A stretch of 48,769 bases of DNA from Gemmatimonadales bacterium. GTDB lineage: Bacteria; Gemmatimonadota; Gemmatimonadetes; Longimicrobiales; Gaopeijiaceae. Under the pieces are notes generated by a model. It made no database searches. It had not been told where the DNA came from and saw only the letters and a program-made list of their open reading frames with translations. Position numbers and translations under genes: made by a program. Shown here one piece after another: positions 16,352 to 25,694 of this stretch (the first letter of the stretch is position 1; every line of letters begins with the position of its first letter). The stretch spans positions 1 to 48,769 of the forward strand of contig REED01000142.1 in the NCBI GenBank assembly GCA_007695225.1. The letters are read 5' to 3'.

Positions 16352-17824
16352 CTACCCGGAGGGTTCCTCCGGGGGTTCCTCTCGGTGCTGCGGGTCGCCC
16401 CCCTTCCCTTCCCCATCCCCCCTTCGCTCCGCCCACCACTTCAGCCGCCGGGCCACCTCCCGCTCGAATCCGTAAGGCCCCGGTTCATAGAAGCGCCGGC
16501 CCTGCAGGACGTCCGGGAGATAGGCCTGGGCAGCCACGCCTTCCGCCTCGTCGGGATCGTACCGATATCCCTGCCCGTACCCCCACTCCTTCATCAGCGA
16601 GGTGGGTGCGTTCCGGATATGAAGTGGGACGGGAGCGGACGCCGTCTCCTCCGCGGCGGCCAGCGCCTCCTTCCACCCCCGATAGACCCGGTTCGACTTC
16701 GGCGCCGTGGCCAGGTAGACCACCGCCTCGGCCAGGGCCAACTCCCCCTCGGGAGACCCCAGGAAATGGAGGGCCTGCCAGGCCGCCACCGCCATGGAGA
16801 GGGCCTGGGGATCGGCGACACCGATGTCCTCCGAGGCCATCCGAACCACCCGCCGGGCCACGTAGAGGGGGTCCGCCCCTCCACGTACCATCCGGGCCAG
16901 CCAGTAGAGTGCGGCGTCGGGATCGCTCCCCCGTACGCTCTTGTGGAGGGCGGAGATGAGGTTGAAGTGTTCCTCTCCCCCCTTATCGTAGAGAGCGAAG
17001 CGGTGCTGGAGCGCCTCCGCCGCCCCCTCCACCCCTACCCGCCCCCCGGGTCCCACCAGCCGGATCGCCGCCTCCAACGCGCCCAGCGCCCGACGGGCAT
17101 CCCCGTCGGCACTCTTGGCCAGGAAGGCCAGGGCCCCCTCCTCCGCCGTCACTCCGAGGGTTCCTGCTCCTCGCCCTCCATCGGCCAGGGCCTCTTCCAG
17201 GATGACCTCCAGCGCCTCCGGGGAGAGGGGCTCCAGAATGAAGACCGGTGCCCGGGAAAGGAGAGGACGGTTCACCTCGAAGGACGGATTCTCGGTGGTG
17301 GCCCCAATGAGGGTGATGGTGCCCTCCTCCACGTGAGGGAGGAAGGCATCCTGCTGCGCTCGATTGAAGCGATGGATCTCGTCGCAGAAGAGGATGGTCC
17401 CCCGACCGCTGGCCCTGCGGCGGGTTCGGGCCTCGGCGATGATCTCCCGCACCCGTGCCACCCCTTCCGTCACCGCAGAGAAGGAGACGAAGTGCGCATC
17501 CGCCCGGAGGGCCAGGAGGCGGGCCAGGGTGGTCTTTCCACTCCCCGGGGGTCCCCAGAGGATGCAGCTCTGGAGCCGCCCTCCCTCCAGCATCTGCCGA
17601 AGGGGCTTCCCCGGTCCCAGGAGCTTCTCTTGACCCCGCACCTCCTCCAGCGTGCGGGGACGCATGCGGGCCGCCAGGGGTGCCTCCGGGTCCACAGCGT
17701 CCCCGGCTCCTCCACGGTCCAGGGTCCCTTCTGGCCCGTAGGCGCCCTGGGCCTCCCTATCGCCTTCCTGGGATTCACTACCCGTGCCATCCGGCCCTCC
17801 GAAGAGGGAGAGGTCATCGCTCAT
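16352..17824 (-). CDS. rarA: Replication-associated recombination protein A (AAA+ ATPase)
   Basis: This is a 490-aa AAA+ ATPase of the RarA/MgsA/WRNIP1 family, which acts at stalled replication forks. Marks are [18 protein letters not shown], Walker [16 protein letters not shown], Walker [12 protein letters not shown], sensor [12 protein letters not shown] and RALGALEAA. Then come the family C-terminal segments [22 protein letters not shown] and [14 protein letters not shown]. The start ATG at 17824 has GGAGG six bases upstream and overlaps the end of cca by 11 bp. The N-terminus before the AAA domain is longer and Gly-rich compared with the E. coli protein. Confidence 0.95.
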   Translation of the reverse strand: MSDDLSLFGGPDGTGSESQEGDREAQGAYGPEGTLDRGGAGDAVDPEAPLAARMRPRTLEEVRGQEKLLGPGKPLRQMLEGGRLQSCILWGPPGSGKTTLARLLALRADAHFVSFSAVTEGVARVREIIAEARTRRRASGRGTILFCDEIHRFNRAQQDAFLPHVEEGTITLIGATTENPSFEVNRPLLSRAPVFILEPLSPEALEVILEEALADGGRGAGTLGVTAEEGALAFLAKSADGDARRALGALEAAIRLVGPGGRVGVEGAAEALQHRFALYDKGGEEHFNLISALHKSVRGSDPDAALYWLARMVRGGADPLYVARRVVRMASEDIGVADPQALSMAVAAWQALHFLGSPEGELALAEAVVYLATAPKSNRVYRGWKEALAAAEETASAPVPLHIRNAPTSLMKEWGYGQGYRYDPDEAEGVAAQAYLPDVLQGRRFYEPGPYGFEREVARRLKWWAERRGDGEGKGGDPQHREEPPEEPSG

Positions 17825-19175
17825 CGGTCTCCTCCGACGCACCTCTCGGTCGCACCCCCACCGAGTCCAGAAACTCCAGGGCCCGCCGGGCCAGGCGGAC
17901 CTCCTGGTTGATCTCGGGATTCTCCATCACCTCGTCCAGGAGGGTTCGGAAGAGGTCGCCGAAGACGGGTCCGGGTCTGTAGCCCATGCGGATGAGGTCC
18001 CTTCCGGTCAGGGCCAGTTCTTCCACCGAAAGGGGCGCTCCCCCCCGGGATTCGGCCCGGAGGCGGCGAAGGAGCCGCGCGGCCTGCCGAACGGCATCGT
18101 CCCGCTCCGCCGGGCTCAGGGGGGCCAGTGCCGCCCGCAGGCGGGCCGCCACGACCCGAAGCGCCCCGGGGATCCCTTCCCGCCCCGCGGCCGACAGCCA
18201 GCGCCGGAGTTCCCCGTCCGGGGCGCCGGGAAGAGGAGGTGCGGAAGCCGCCGCGGCCCAACCTCCCACCACCCGGACCCGGGCGTTGGAGGAGCGGATC
18301 CGGGTGAGCAGGGTGGCGGTGGCGAGGGCGGTCTGGTGGGAGTCCTCGCCGGTGACGCTGAGAAGCGCCGCCATCCGAAGCCCCACCGGCTCAGGGGGGA
18401 GAAGGTCCACGGCGCGGAGGGCCTGGCTCCAACGGTCACTTCCCGCCGGGGACGCGGTCTCCCGTTCCCCCACCGACGCGTGCAACTCCGGATAGAGGAA
18501 GGCCAGGGCTCCGCTGGCGGCGTAGAGGGAGAGGGCGGCGGATGGGCGCCCCTCCTCTGAAAGCACCTTTTCCAGCTCCTCCCGGACCCGTTCCGGTGAG
18601 AGGATCCCCATTTGCTCCACCCCCGCACAGAGGGCGGTCCAGGTGGGGCCATCCAGGCGGAACCGGAAGCGGCCCGCGAACCGGAGGGCGCGGAGGATCC
18701 GGAGGTAGTCCTCCGCGAAACGCTCCTGGGGAGGCCCCACCGTGCGGACGATCCCCTGCCCCAGGTCCCTGCCGCCTTCAAATGGGTCGTGGAAGACGTT
18801 CCGGAGGGGATGCCATGCCACGGCATTGATGGTGAAGTCCCGCCGGGCCAGATCCTCGTCCAGCGTCGTGGCGAAGGAAACCACGGCATGGCGCCCCGTG
18901 GTCTCCACGTCCTTTCGAAAGGTGGTCACCTCGTAGAGGGTCCCGTCCCGGGCCAGCACCCCCATGGTTCCGTGATCCACCCCGATGGGCACCGTGCGTG
19001 GGAAGAGGCGACGGACCTGTCGCGGGGTGGCCCGGGTGGTGAGGTCCCAGTCCCCGGAGGGCCTTCCGGCCAGCGCGTCCCTGACCGCCCCTCCCACGGC
19101 CCAACTCTCGAACCCTGCCTCCTCCAGCGTCCGGACGATCCACCGAACCGCCCCGGGGGCGTCGGGGTGCGTCAT
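17814..19175 (-). CDS. cca: CCA-adding tRNA nucleotidyltransferase / poly(A) polymerase family
   Basis: This 453-aa class II nucleotidyltransferase adds or repairs the 3' CCA of tRNAs. The catalytic head shows [23 protein letters not shown] (GGxVRD, with the metal-binding DWD), then [10 protein letters not shown] and [19 protein letters not shown]. The C-terminal half is helical and diverged, and I see no clear HD phosphohydrolase site. The start is the ATG at 19175, whose ATGA overlaps the stop of the SDR gene. The long open frame to 19367 lies inside that gene. Whether it adds CCA or poly(A) cannot be told from motifs alone. Confidence 0.9.
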   Translation of the reverse strand: MTHPDAPGAVRWIVRTLEEAGFESWAVGGAVRDALAGRPSGDWDLTTRATPRQVRRLFPRTVPIGVDHGTMGVLARDGTLYEVTTFRKDVETTGRHAVVSFATTLDEDLARRDFTINAVAWHPLRNVFHDPFEGGRDLGQGIVRTVGPPQERFAEDYLRILRALRFAGRFRFRLDGPTWTALCAGVEQMGILSPERVREELEKVLSEEGRPSAALSLYAASGALAFLYPELHASVGERETASPAGSDRWSQALRAVDLLPPEPVGLRMAALLSVTGEDSHQTALATATLLTRIRSSNARVRVVGGWAAAASAPPLPGAPDGELRRWLSAAGREGIPGALRVVAARLRAALAPLSPAERDDAVRQAARLLRRLRAESRGGAPLSVEELALTGRDLIRMGYRPGPVFGDLFRTLLDEVMENPEINQEVRLARRALEFLDSVGVRPRGASEETDER

Positions 19176-19951
19176 CCGGGGCGCACCGCGCCGCCGTTCA
19201 CGTTGAGGATCTCGCCGGTGATATGTCGGGCCAGCTTCGAACAGAGGAAGGTGATGGGACCGGCCACGTCCTCGGGAGAAGCCAAGCGACCCAACGGGAT
19301 GCCCTGGAGCGCCCGTGTGCGACCGGGGCCATCCAGCGCCGACGCCACCATTTCGGTATCCACCCACCCGGGCGCCACCGCGTTCACGGTGATGTCACGG
19401 GGCGCCAGTTCCACGGCGAGACCTTTCACCAGGGAGACCAGGGCGCCTTTCGTGGCGGCGTAGTCCCCGTGACCGGACTCGCCTCGCTGAGCAGCGGTGG
19501 ACGAGACCAGGACGATCCGCCCTCCGTCGGGGAGCCGTCGGGCCGCCTCCCGGGTGAGAAAGAAGAGGGAGTCCAGGTTCACCCGCATCGTCTCCCGCCA
19601 CTGCCGGGTGGACATCTGGGCAAGGGGGACGTCCTCTGCCGGCCAGATCCCGTGGTTCCCGATGAAGAAATCCACCTCGCCCCAGGCGTCATCCACTACC
19701 TGGAAGAGACGGGTTGCCTCTTCCTCCAACGCCAGATCGGCTTGGTGGGCCAGCGCCATTCCGCCCCTGGCGCGGATGTGGGAGACCAGCTCCTCGGCCT
19801 CGGAGGTGCGGGAGCGATAGGCCACGGCAACCCTCGCTCCGGCCTGGGCCAGGAGGAGTGCGGTGGCTCGACCCACGCCCCGGGATCCCCCTGTGACCAG
19901 GGCCGTCCGCCCCCTGAGGTCCAGCACCGGGTCCGTCAGGCGCTCATCCAC
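19172..19951 (-). CDS. SDR family NAD(P)-dependent oxidoreductase (FabG-like)
   Basis: This is a 259-aa classical short-chain dehydrogenase. It has TALVTGGSRGVGRATA (cofactor loop TGGSxGxG), NHGIWP (NAG-type strand), VSSTAAQRGESGHGDYAATKGAL with the catalytic Ser, Tyr and Lys in order, and NAVAPGWVDTEM. It ends in [13 protein letters not shown], as FabG-type enzymes do. The start is a GTG at 19951 that overlaps the end of the ferritin-like gene by 16 bp; a second GTG at 19927 is possible. The substrate is unknown: 3-oxoacyl-ACP reductase is one option, but its neighbours (tRNA and repair genes) give no support for that. Confidence 0.88.
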   Translation of the reverse strand: MDERLTDPVLDLRGRTALVTGGSRGVGRATALLLAQAGARVAVAYRSRTSEAEELVSHIRARGGMALAHQADLALEEEATRLFQVVDDAWGEVDFFIGNHGIWPAEDVPLAQMSTRQWRETMRVNLDSLFFLTREAARRLPDGGRIVLVSSTAAQRGESGHGDYAATKGALVSLVKGLAVELAPRDITVNAVAPGWVDTEMVASALDGPGRTRALQGIPLGRLASPEDVAGPITFLCSKLARHITGEILNVNGGAVRPG

Positions 19952-20634
19952 TTTCCGCCCAGTTCCCGGCGGTGATGCTCCTCCGACTCCCGGATCTCCC
20001 GGAAGAGCTCCCGGGTCCGGGCGTCGAGGAGGGGGTCGCCTTCCGCCTCGGCGTAGAAAGCGACTTCTTCCACCTCCCGACGCCGGGCCTCCTCCTCCCA
20101 GCGCTCCAGGGTCACCGGCTCCACGACGCTCCGCTTCGGTGCCTGGTCCGACGCCTCGGCGCTCGCCCCCCCCAACTCCAGGAGCCGGGCGGAGACCCGG
20201 GAGAAGTGGTGCTGTTCGTCCGCCAGAAGCTCATTGATGCGCTCGCCTTCCGGGAAGCGCTCCGCCAGCTCCGCCTCTACGGCCAGTGCCCGGTAGAACC
20301 GGGTCTGGGCCCCCTCTCGCTCCCGGGCCTGGACCAGGAGTTCCACCGACCGGCGGGTGGATCCCGCCTCGGCCACCCGCTGAAGGAGCGCCCCCAGGGC
20401 AGATTCCGGGTCGGAGGCATCGGCCGCATCCTCCACCGCGTAGGTGAGGAGGGCATCGGCGGCCAGCAGAGCCGCTGCAGCCTCCCGGTTCCGACCTGGA
20501 CGTGCGAGGGCAGCCGCCAAGGCGCGCGCCGCCGCGTCCACCGCCTCTGCTGAGGTGGCCTCCGGGGTCACCCCGGCCCAGCGTTGGAGCCACTCCCGTA
20601 CCACCTCCGGTGGCGCCGGCTCGCGCTTCTTCAC
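19936..20634 (-). CDS. Ferritin-like (rubrerythrin-type) helical protein
   Basis: This 232-aa protein is almost entirely helical. Two segments carry carboxylate/histidine motifs at helix positions like those of diiron four-helix bundles: RFYRALAVEAELAERFPEGE with LLADEQHHFSRVSARLLEL, and EVEEVAFYAEAEGDPLL with LFREIRESEEHHRREL. The pairs of ExxH-type motifs (DEQHHF and ESEEHH) are what rubrerythrin/ferritin-like proteins use to bind iron. Early residues are Ala-rich. The GTG start shares GTGA with the alaS stop, so it is coupled to alaS. Iron storage or peroxide handling is inferred; no rubredoxin Cys pairs are present. Confidence 0.62.
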   Translation of the reverse strand: MKKREPAPPEVVREWLQRWAGVTPEATSAEAVDAAARALAAALARPGRNREAAAALLAADALLTYAVEDAADASDPESALGALLQRVAEAGSTRRSVELLVQAREREGAQTRFYRALAVEAELAERFPEGERINELLADEQHHFSRVSARLLELGGASAEASDQAPKRSVVEPVTLERWEEEARRREVEEVAFYAEAEGDPLLDARTRELFREIRESEEHHRRELGGKWMSA

Positions 20635-23345
20635 CCTGGCACCGCCATGGCTCCCCGCATGACCTCCGCGCCGTGGCGGAGGGCCTCCTCGACCCTGGCT
20701 CCGTCTTCCACCCCACCCTGGGCCATGTGCGGCCGCCCGCCTCCCCGTCCCCCGACCACGGCGGCAATCTCCCGGACAAGGTCACCCGCCCGGACCCCCC
20801 GGGCGATGAGGTCGTCGGTGACGAAGACGAAGAGGGCCTGGCGGCCGTCGGTGCCCTCGGTGGCCACGACCGCTGCGGCAAGGGTCTCCTCCTCTCGGAA
20901 GGCGTCCCCGAAATTCCGGGCATCGTCGGCATCCCGGATTTTCATCCGGATGCCCCGGTAAAGAGCTTCTTCCCCGTCCTGGAGGGGAATTCGGGATTCG
21001 TAAACCACCTCCTCGCCCGTCCCTCCGCTTCGCCGGAGTTCTTCCAGGAGGCGCTCCAACTCCTCCTTCTCCGTGAGGAGTTGATCCACCCGCCTCCGGA
21101 GGTTGTCCCGTGGGGCCTTCAGCAGGGTGGAGAGTGCCTCCAGCTCTTCTTCGGCCGTCTCCAGGTGACGGAACGCCCCCGGCCCGGTGACGGCTTCGAT
21201 CCGACGGACGCCCGACGCCACCCCCGATTCACGGAGGATCCGGAACAGCCCGGCCTCCCCGGTATGCCGAAGGTGGGTCCCTCCGCAGAGTTCCAGGCTC
21301 ACCCCGGGGATGTCCACCACCCGGACCTCATCTCCGTATTTTTCGCCAAAGAGGGCCATGGCACCCTTCTTCACCGCCTGGTCATGGGGAAGGATCTCCC
21401 ACTGCACAGGGTGGTCCTCCCAGATGGCGCGATTCACCTCCGCTTCCACCTTGCTCAGCTGATCGCCGGTGAGGGGACCCGGATGGGCGAAGTCGAAGCG
21501 GAGCCGGTCGGGGGCCACCAGGGAACCACGCTGGGTGACGTGGTCCCCCAGGACCTTCCTGAGCGCGGCGTGGAGCAGGTGAGTGGCCGTATGGTTCCGT
21601 TCCGTGTCATGTCGGCTTTCGCCGTCCACCTCGGCCCGGACCGGGGGAAGGGTGCGGGAAGACGAGGAATCCGAACCGGTCCCCGATAGTTCCGGCGGGT
21701 CACCCGGGTCGGGCAAGGCCCCCTGGAGCGCTCCGAAGACCACGTTCCGGCCCTCCAGTCGGTGGACGTGGTCCACCGACACAGTCCAGCCCTCTCCTTC
21801 CACCCGACCGGTGTCGGCCACCTGTCCACCGGCCTCGGCATAGAATGGATTCCGCTCCAGAAGGAGGCCGGCCCGGTCCCCCTCGCGACGAAACCCAAGG
21901 AGTCGGGTCTCCACGGACCGGCGATCCCATCCCACCCACTCCTGCTGAGGATCCTCCTCCAGGAGCACCCACTCCTCCAGCGAATCCTGCGGCCCCGTCC
22001 CGGCACCGGCCGCCGCCCGGTCCGCGCGACTCCGGGCTCGTTGTTCCTGCAGCCTCTCCTCGAACCCCGCCACATCCACCTCGTACCCCTTCTCCCGGGC
22101 CATCAACTGAGTGAGGTCCAGGGGAAATCCGAAGGTGTCATAGAGCTTGAATGCCTCCTCCCCGGCGATGATGGGAGCGGACCCATCGTCCCCACCCGTC
22201 TCACGGGGCGTGACTTGGTCGAAGCGGGTCATTCCACCTTCGATGGTGGCCAGGAAGCGCTCCTCCTCCTGCCGGGTCATCTGCAGAAGGTGCTCCCGGC
22301 GCTCGCGGAGTTCCGGGTAGGCCTCCCCCATGCAGTCCACCACCGCATCCACCACGGCCACCAGGGTGGGCTCCCGCCGGTCCAGCAGCCATGCGAAGCG
22401 AACAGCCCGACGAAGAATCCGCCGAAGGACGTATCCCCGGCCCTCGTTGGATGGGAAGATGCCGTCCGCCAGGAGGAACGCCACGGCCCGGGCGTGGTCG
22501 GCCAGCACCCGGTAGGCCATCCCTTCCCGCGTCTCCGCTGTATAGGGGCGCCCCACCACCTCTTCCACCCGTTTCAGGAGAGGGAGAAAGAGGTCCGCAT
22601 GGTAGTTGGAGTCGACCCCCTGAAGTACGGCAGCAAGCCGCTCGAGCCCAGCGCCAGTGTCGATGGAGGGGGCTGGGAGGGGATGAAGAACACCCTCCTC
22701 ATCCCGGTTGTACTGCATGAAGACGAGGTTCCACAGCTCGATGAAGATCCCCTCCTCTCCCAGGCGCTCGAATTCCTCCTGGGTGGGGGGGTGGCGGGCG
22801 CCCTCGGGACGCAGGTCGTAGTGGAGCTCCGAGCAGGGCCCGCAGGGCCCTGTGTCCGCCATCTGCCAGAAGTTGTCCCGGTCTCCCAGGCGGAAGATCC
22901 GCCCTGATTCCACTCCGGCCACCTCCTGCCAGAGTGCGAAGGCCTCGTCATCGGTATGGTGTACGGTGATGAAGAGGCGCTCCCCATCCAGCCCCACTTC
23001 CCGGGTGAGAAACTCCCAGGCAAAATGGATGGCGTCCCGCTTGAAGTAGTCGCCGAAGGAGAAGTTCCCCAGCATCTCGAAGAAGGTGTGGTGCCGGGCC
23101 GTCCGCCCCACCTCCTCCAGGTCGTTGTGCTTCCCCCCGGCCCGGACGCACTTCTGGGAACTCACCGCCCGACGGTAGGGGACCTCCTCCTGGCCCAGGA
23201 AGACCTGCTTGAACGGCACCATCCCCGCGTTGGTGAACAGGAGGGTGGGATCGTCAACGGGAACCAGCGACGAACTCGGCCGGAGCTCATGCCCCCGAAG
23301 CTGGAAATAGTCCAGGAAGCGACGACGGATCTCGGAAGCCTTCAT
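20631..23345 (-). CDS. alaS: Alanine-tRNA ligase
   Basis: This 904-aa enzyme charges tRNA-Ala. The class II catalytic core begins MKASEIRRRFLDYF and has LLFTNAGMVPFKQVFLG, VRAGGKHNDLEEVGRT and FFEMLGNFSFGDYFK. The editing domain has HTATHLLHAAL and LELCGGTHLRHTGE, the zinc-binding His/Cys set that removes mischarged Ser and Gly. The C-Ala/DHHA1 domain ends with GGRGGGRPHMAQGG. I chose the ATG at 23345. The frame upstream to 23531 has no family similarity and crosses the putative promoter. The next gene downstream is coupled by GTGA. Confidence 0.97.
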   Translation of the reverse strand: MKASEIRRRFLDYFQLRGHELRPSSSLVPVDDPTLLFTNAGMVPFKQVFLGQEEVPYRRAVSSQKCVRAGGKHNDLEEVGRTARHHTFFEMLGNFSFGDYFKRDAIHFAWEFLTREVGLDGERLFITVHHTDDEAFALWQEVAGVESGRIFRLGDRDNFWQMADTGPCGPCSELHYDLRPEGARHPPTQEEFERLGEEGIFIELWNLVFMQYNRDEEGVLHPLPAPSIDTGAGLERLAAVLQGVDSNYHADLFLPLLKRVEEVVGRPYTAETREGMAYRVLADHARAVAFLLADGIFPSNEGRGYVLRRILRRAVRFAWLLDRREPTLVAVVDAVVDCMGEAYPELRERREHLLQMTRQEEERFLATIEGGMTRFDQVTPRETGGDDGSAPIIAGEEAFKLYDTFGFPLDLTQLMAREKGYEVDVAGFEERLQEQRARSRADRAAAGAGTGPQDSLEEWVLLEEDPQQEWVGWDRRSVETRLLGFRREGDRAGLLLERNPFYAEAGGQVADTGRVEGEGWTVSVDHVHRLEGRNVVFGALQGALPDPGDPPELSGTGSDSSSSRTLPPVRAEVDGESRHDTERNHTATHLLHAALRKVLGDHVTQRGSLVAPDRLRFDFAHPGPLTGDQLSKVEAEVNRAIWEDHPVQWEILPHDQAVKKGAMALFGEKYGDEVRVVDIPGVSLELCGGTHLRHTGEAGLFRILRESGVASGVRRIEAVTGPGAFRHLETAEEELEALSTLLKAPRDNLRRRVDQLLTEKEELERLLEELRRSGGTGEEVVYESRIPLQDGEEALYRGIRMKIRDADDARNFGDAFREEETLAAAVVATEGTDGRQALFVFVTDDLIARGVRAGDLVREIAAVVGGRGGGRPHMAQGGVEDGARVEEALRHGAEVMRGAMAVPG

Positions 23346-23452
23346 GGGCGCGATGGGAACGGCCTGGCCCGGACAACGGGAACGCCGGAGGGCGTCCCCC
23401 GCCGGAAGTGGCGGAGAGAGAGGAACCGAGGATGTACCCCGTGGGACATCGG

Positions 23453-23482
23453 AACATAATCTCCTCTCCGCCTGGGTCTCAA
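23453..23482 (-). promoter_or_regulatory. Candidate promoter of alaS
   Basis: On the minus strand TTGAGA (23482-23477), an 18-bp spacer and TATGTT (23458-23453). Both boxes match consensus at four positions. It lies in the 154-bp recA-alaS gap and would give a leader of about 100 bases. Confidence 0.4.
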
Positions 23483-23499
23483 CGGGCGCCCCGAATTCG

Positions 23500-24558
23500 T
23501 CAATCCTCGGAGGCCTCGCCGATGGAGGCATCCTCCCCGGGAACTGCGGCGCCAGGGATCTCCAGGGCCGTCCGGATCTTCAGGTCGATCTCGTCCTTCA
23601 CATCGGAATTCTCCAAGAGGAACTGCCGGGAGTTCTCCTTCCCCTGCCCCAGCCGCAGGTCTCCGTAGGAGTACCATGCGCCCGATTTCTGGATGATGTC
23701 CATCTCCGAACCCAGGTCCACCAGGAGGCTGGTATGGGAGATCCCCTCGTTGTACATGATGTCGAACTCCGCCTGCTTGAAAGGCGGTGCGCACTTGTTC
23801 TTCACCACCTTTACCCGGGTCCGGTTCCCCACCATATCCTGCCCATCCTTGATGGCCCCGATCCTCCGGATGTCCATCCTGAGGGATGCGTAGAACTTGA
23901 GAGCCCGTCCCCCGGAGGTGGTCTCGGGGCTCCCGAACATCACGCCCACCTTCTCACGGATCTGGTTGGTGAAGACCACGGAGGTGTGGGATCGATTCAC
24001 GGCGCCGGTGAGCTTCCGGAGGGCCTGACTCATGAGTCGAGCCTGGAGTCCCACGTGGCTATCTCCCATCTCCCCCTCGATCTCCGCCCGGGGAACCAGC
24101 GCCGCCACCGAGTCGATGACCACCACGTCCACGGCATTGGATCGGATGAGGACCTCGGCGATCTCCAGCGCCTGCTCCCCGGTATCCGGCTGAGCCACCA
24201 GGAGGTTGTCCACGTCCACGCCCAGCTTCCGGGCGTACTGGATGTCCAGGGCGTGTTCGGCATCGATGAAGGCAGCCACGCCCCCGGTCTTCTGCGCATT
24301 GGCGATGACATGAAGGCAGAGGGTGGTCTTCCCCGAGGATTCGGGACCGTAGATCTCGGAGATGCGCCCCCTCGGGATGCCCCCCACCCCGATGGCGGCA
24401 TCCAGGTTGATGGCCCCGGTCGGGATGGCCGCGATCTGCACCCGGGCACCGTCCACCCCCATGCGCATGATGGCCCCCTTGCCGTGGGCCCGTTCAATCT
24501 GGTTCAGCGCCGTGGAGAGGTCCTTCTTCTTCTGCTCACTCAGCTCCGCCGTGGCCAT
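23500..24558 (-). CDS. recA: Recombinase A
   Basis: This 352-aa protein drives strand exchange and triggers LexA cleavage in the SOS response. Walker [11 protein letters not shown], Walker [20 protein letters not shown], the L1/L2 loops ([17 protein letters not shown] and [19 protein letters not shown]) and [11 protein letters not shown] are all intact. The C-terminal tail is acidic ([11 protein letters not shown]), as usual. Two ATGs stand in tandem; the second (24558) is better spaced from GAGG. No recX follows; alaS does. A candidate operator overlaps the predicted transcription start (see 24608). Confidence 0.98.
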   Translation of the reverse strand: MATAELSEQKKKDLSTALNQIERAHGKGAIMRMGVDGARVQIAAIPTGAINLDAAIGVGGIPRGRISEIYGPESSGKTTLCLHVIANAQKTGGVAAFIDAEHALDIQYARKLGVDVDNLLVAQPDTGEQALEIAEVLIRSNAVDVVVIDSVAALVPRAEIEGEMGDSHVGLQARLMSQALRKLTGAVNRSHTSVVFTNQIREKVGVMFGSPETTSGGRALKFYASLRMDIRRIGAIKDGQDMVGNRTRVKVVKNKCAPPFKQAEFDIMYNEGISHTSLLVDLGSEMDIIQKSGAWYSYGDLRLGQGKENSRQFLLENSDVKDEIDLKIRTALEIPGAAVPGEDASIGEASED

Positions 24559-24607
24559 CATGCCTCGCTTTGCAGGCCGTGGAAGACGGCCCGTCTGGGA
24601 TTGGGGG

Positions 24608-24636
24608 TTCGAGTTTCCGGGGTCGAAACTATCGTA
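24608..24636 (-). promoter_or_regulatory. Candidate recA promoter -10 and overlapping operator
   Basis: On the minus strand a -10-like TACGAT (24636-24631) is followed directly by GTTTC-N7-GAAAC (24629-24613), itself inside TTCGA-N10-TCGAA (24627-24608). Nested inverted repeats at the start site of recA are where a LexA-type repressor would sit. I see no good -35 box. Confidence 0.4.
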
Positions 24637-24827
24637 CCCGAAGAGAAAGCGAAAGGGTGCGAAGTGGGCGCCCGGAGGGTCCGAGTCGGAAGGTAGGGGG
24701 TGGAACCGGCCGGAGGAATGCCTGGATGGGTCGGTGATGGGGAAGGATGGGAACTCCACCCCCCCCTCCGGCGTTCCATCTTTCGAAGAGGGGCTCCCCC
24801 CTGCCGCTTTCCCTGGAACACAAGACC

Positions 24828-25694
24828 ATGGCCCAACCGAACCGACCGCTGCATCGCTGCCTGTCCAGGACCACCGGGCTCCTGGGGATCCTCACTGTGG
24901 GAGGGATCCTCCTGGCGGGAGGGCTCCAGGGTCAGGACCCGGCGACCCGCACCCTCCCCGACCACGACGCCTTCACCCAGGTCCTGGAGCGAGTCGTCCA
25001 GATCCCCAGGGTGGATTACGCCCTCCTCAAGGAAGAGCGGGCCGGACTGGACCGATACGTGGACGCCCTGTCCGCCACCGATCCGGGAGTCCTGGATGCA
25101 GCTTCCCGGGAGGAGCAGCTCGCCTTCTGGATCAACGCCTACAATGCCTGCATGCTTCGTCTGGTGGTGGACCACTACCCCATCGAGGCGGGAGGGGTCG
25201 GGCTCTTCGGCGCGGTGCGGAACCGGGTGGCGGGATACCCGGACAATTCGGTCTGGCAGATCCGAGATGTCTTCAGCCGGGCCCACTGCCCGGTCGCTGG
25301 AAGGGACCGCTCCCAGGACGAGATCGAGCATGAGATCATCCGACCCCGCTTCCAGGAGCCCCGGATCCACTTCGCGGTGAACTGCGCGGCGCTGAGTTGT
25401 CCGGTACTCTGGCCGGACGCCTATACCGCCGAAGCCCTGGACGCCCAGTTGGACCGGGCCGTCCGCCACCTCATCCGGAACCCGGATCACTTTCTCCTCG
25501 AGGGCGCCTCTCCCGCTACGCTCACCCTGAACAAGGTGCTGGATTGGTACGCCGAGGACTTCAACGGCCATGAAGGCCTCAAGACCTTCTTCGCGGACTA
25601 CCTGCAGGGGTCGGCCCGGGAACGGGTCCTGGCCCCGGCCACCCGGGTCCGCTTCTTCGAGTACGACTGGACCCTCAACGACGTCCGTCGGTGA
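24828..25694 (+). CDS. DUF547 domain exported protein
   Basis: This 288-aa protein has an N-terminal membrane or signal segment (about residues 17-33, ending near GGLQG). The DUF547 core is clear: [76 protein letters not shown] and [12 protein letters not shown]. The Cys in NCAALSCP and the Asn/Tyr in WINAYN are the best conserved positions. DUF547 has no established reaction; a papain-like fold has been suggested. The ATG at 24828 is chosen because the signal starts there. Its stop shares GTGA with the start of the glycosyltransferase gene, so the two are coupled. Confidence 0.88.
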   Translation: MAQPNRPLHRCLSRTTGLLGILTVGGILLAGGLQGQDPATRTLPDHDAFTQVLERVVQIPRVDYALLKEERAGLDRYVDALSATDPGVLDAASREEQLAFWINAYNACMLRLVVDHYPIEAGGVGLFGAVRNRVAGYPDNSVWQIRDVFSRAHCPVAGRDRSQDEIEHEIIRPRFQEPRIHFAVNCAALSCPVLWPDAYTAEALDAQLDRAVRHLIRNPDHFLLEGASPATLTLNKVLDWYAEDFNGHEGLKTFFADYLQGSARERVLAPATRVRFFEYDWTLNDVRR

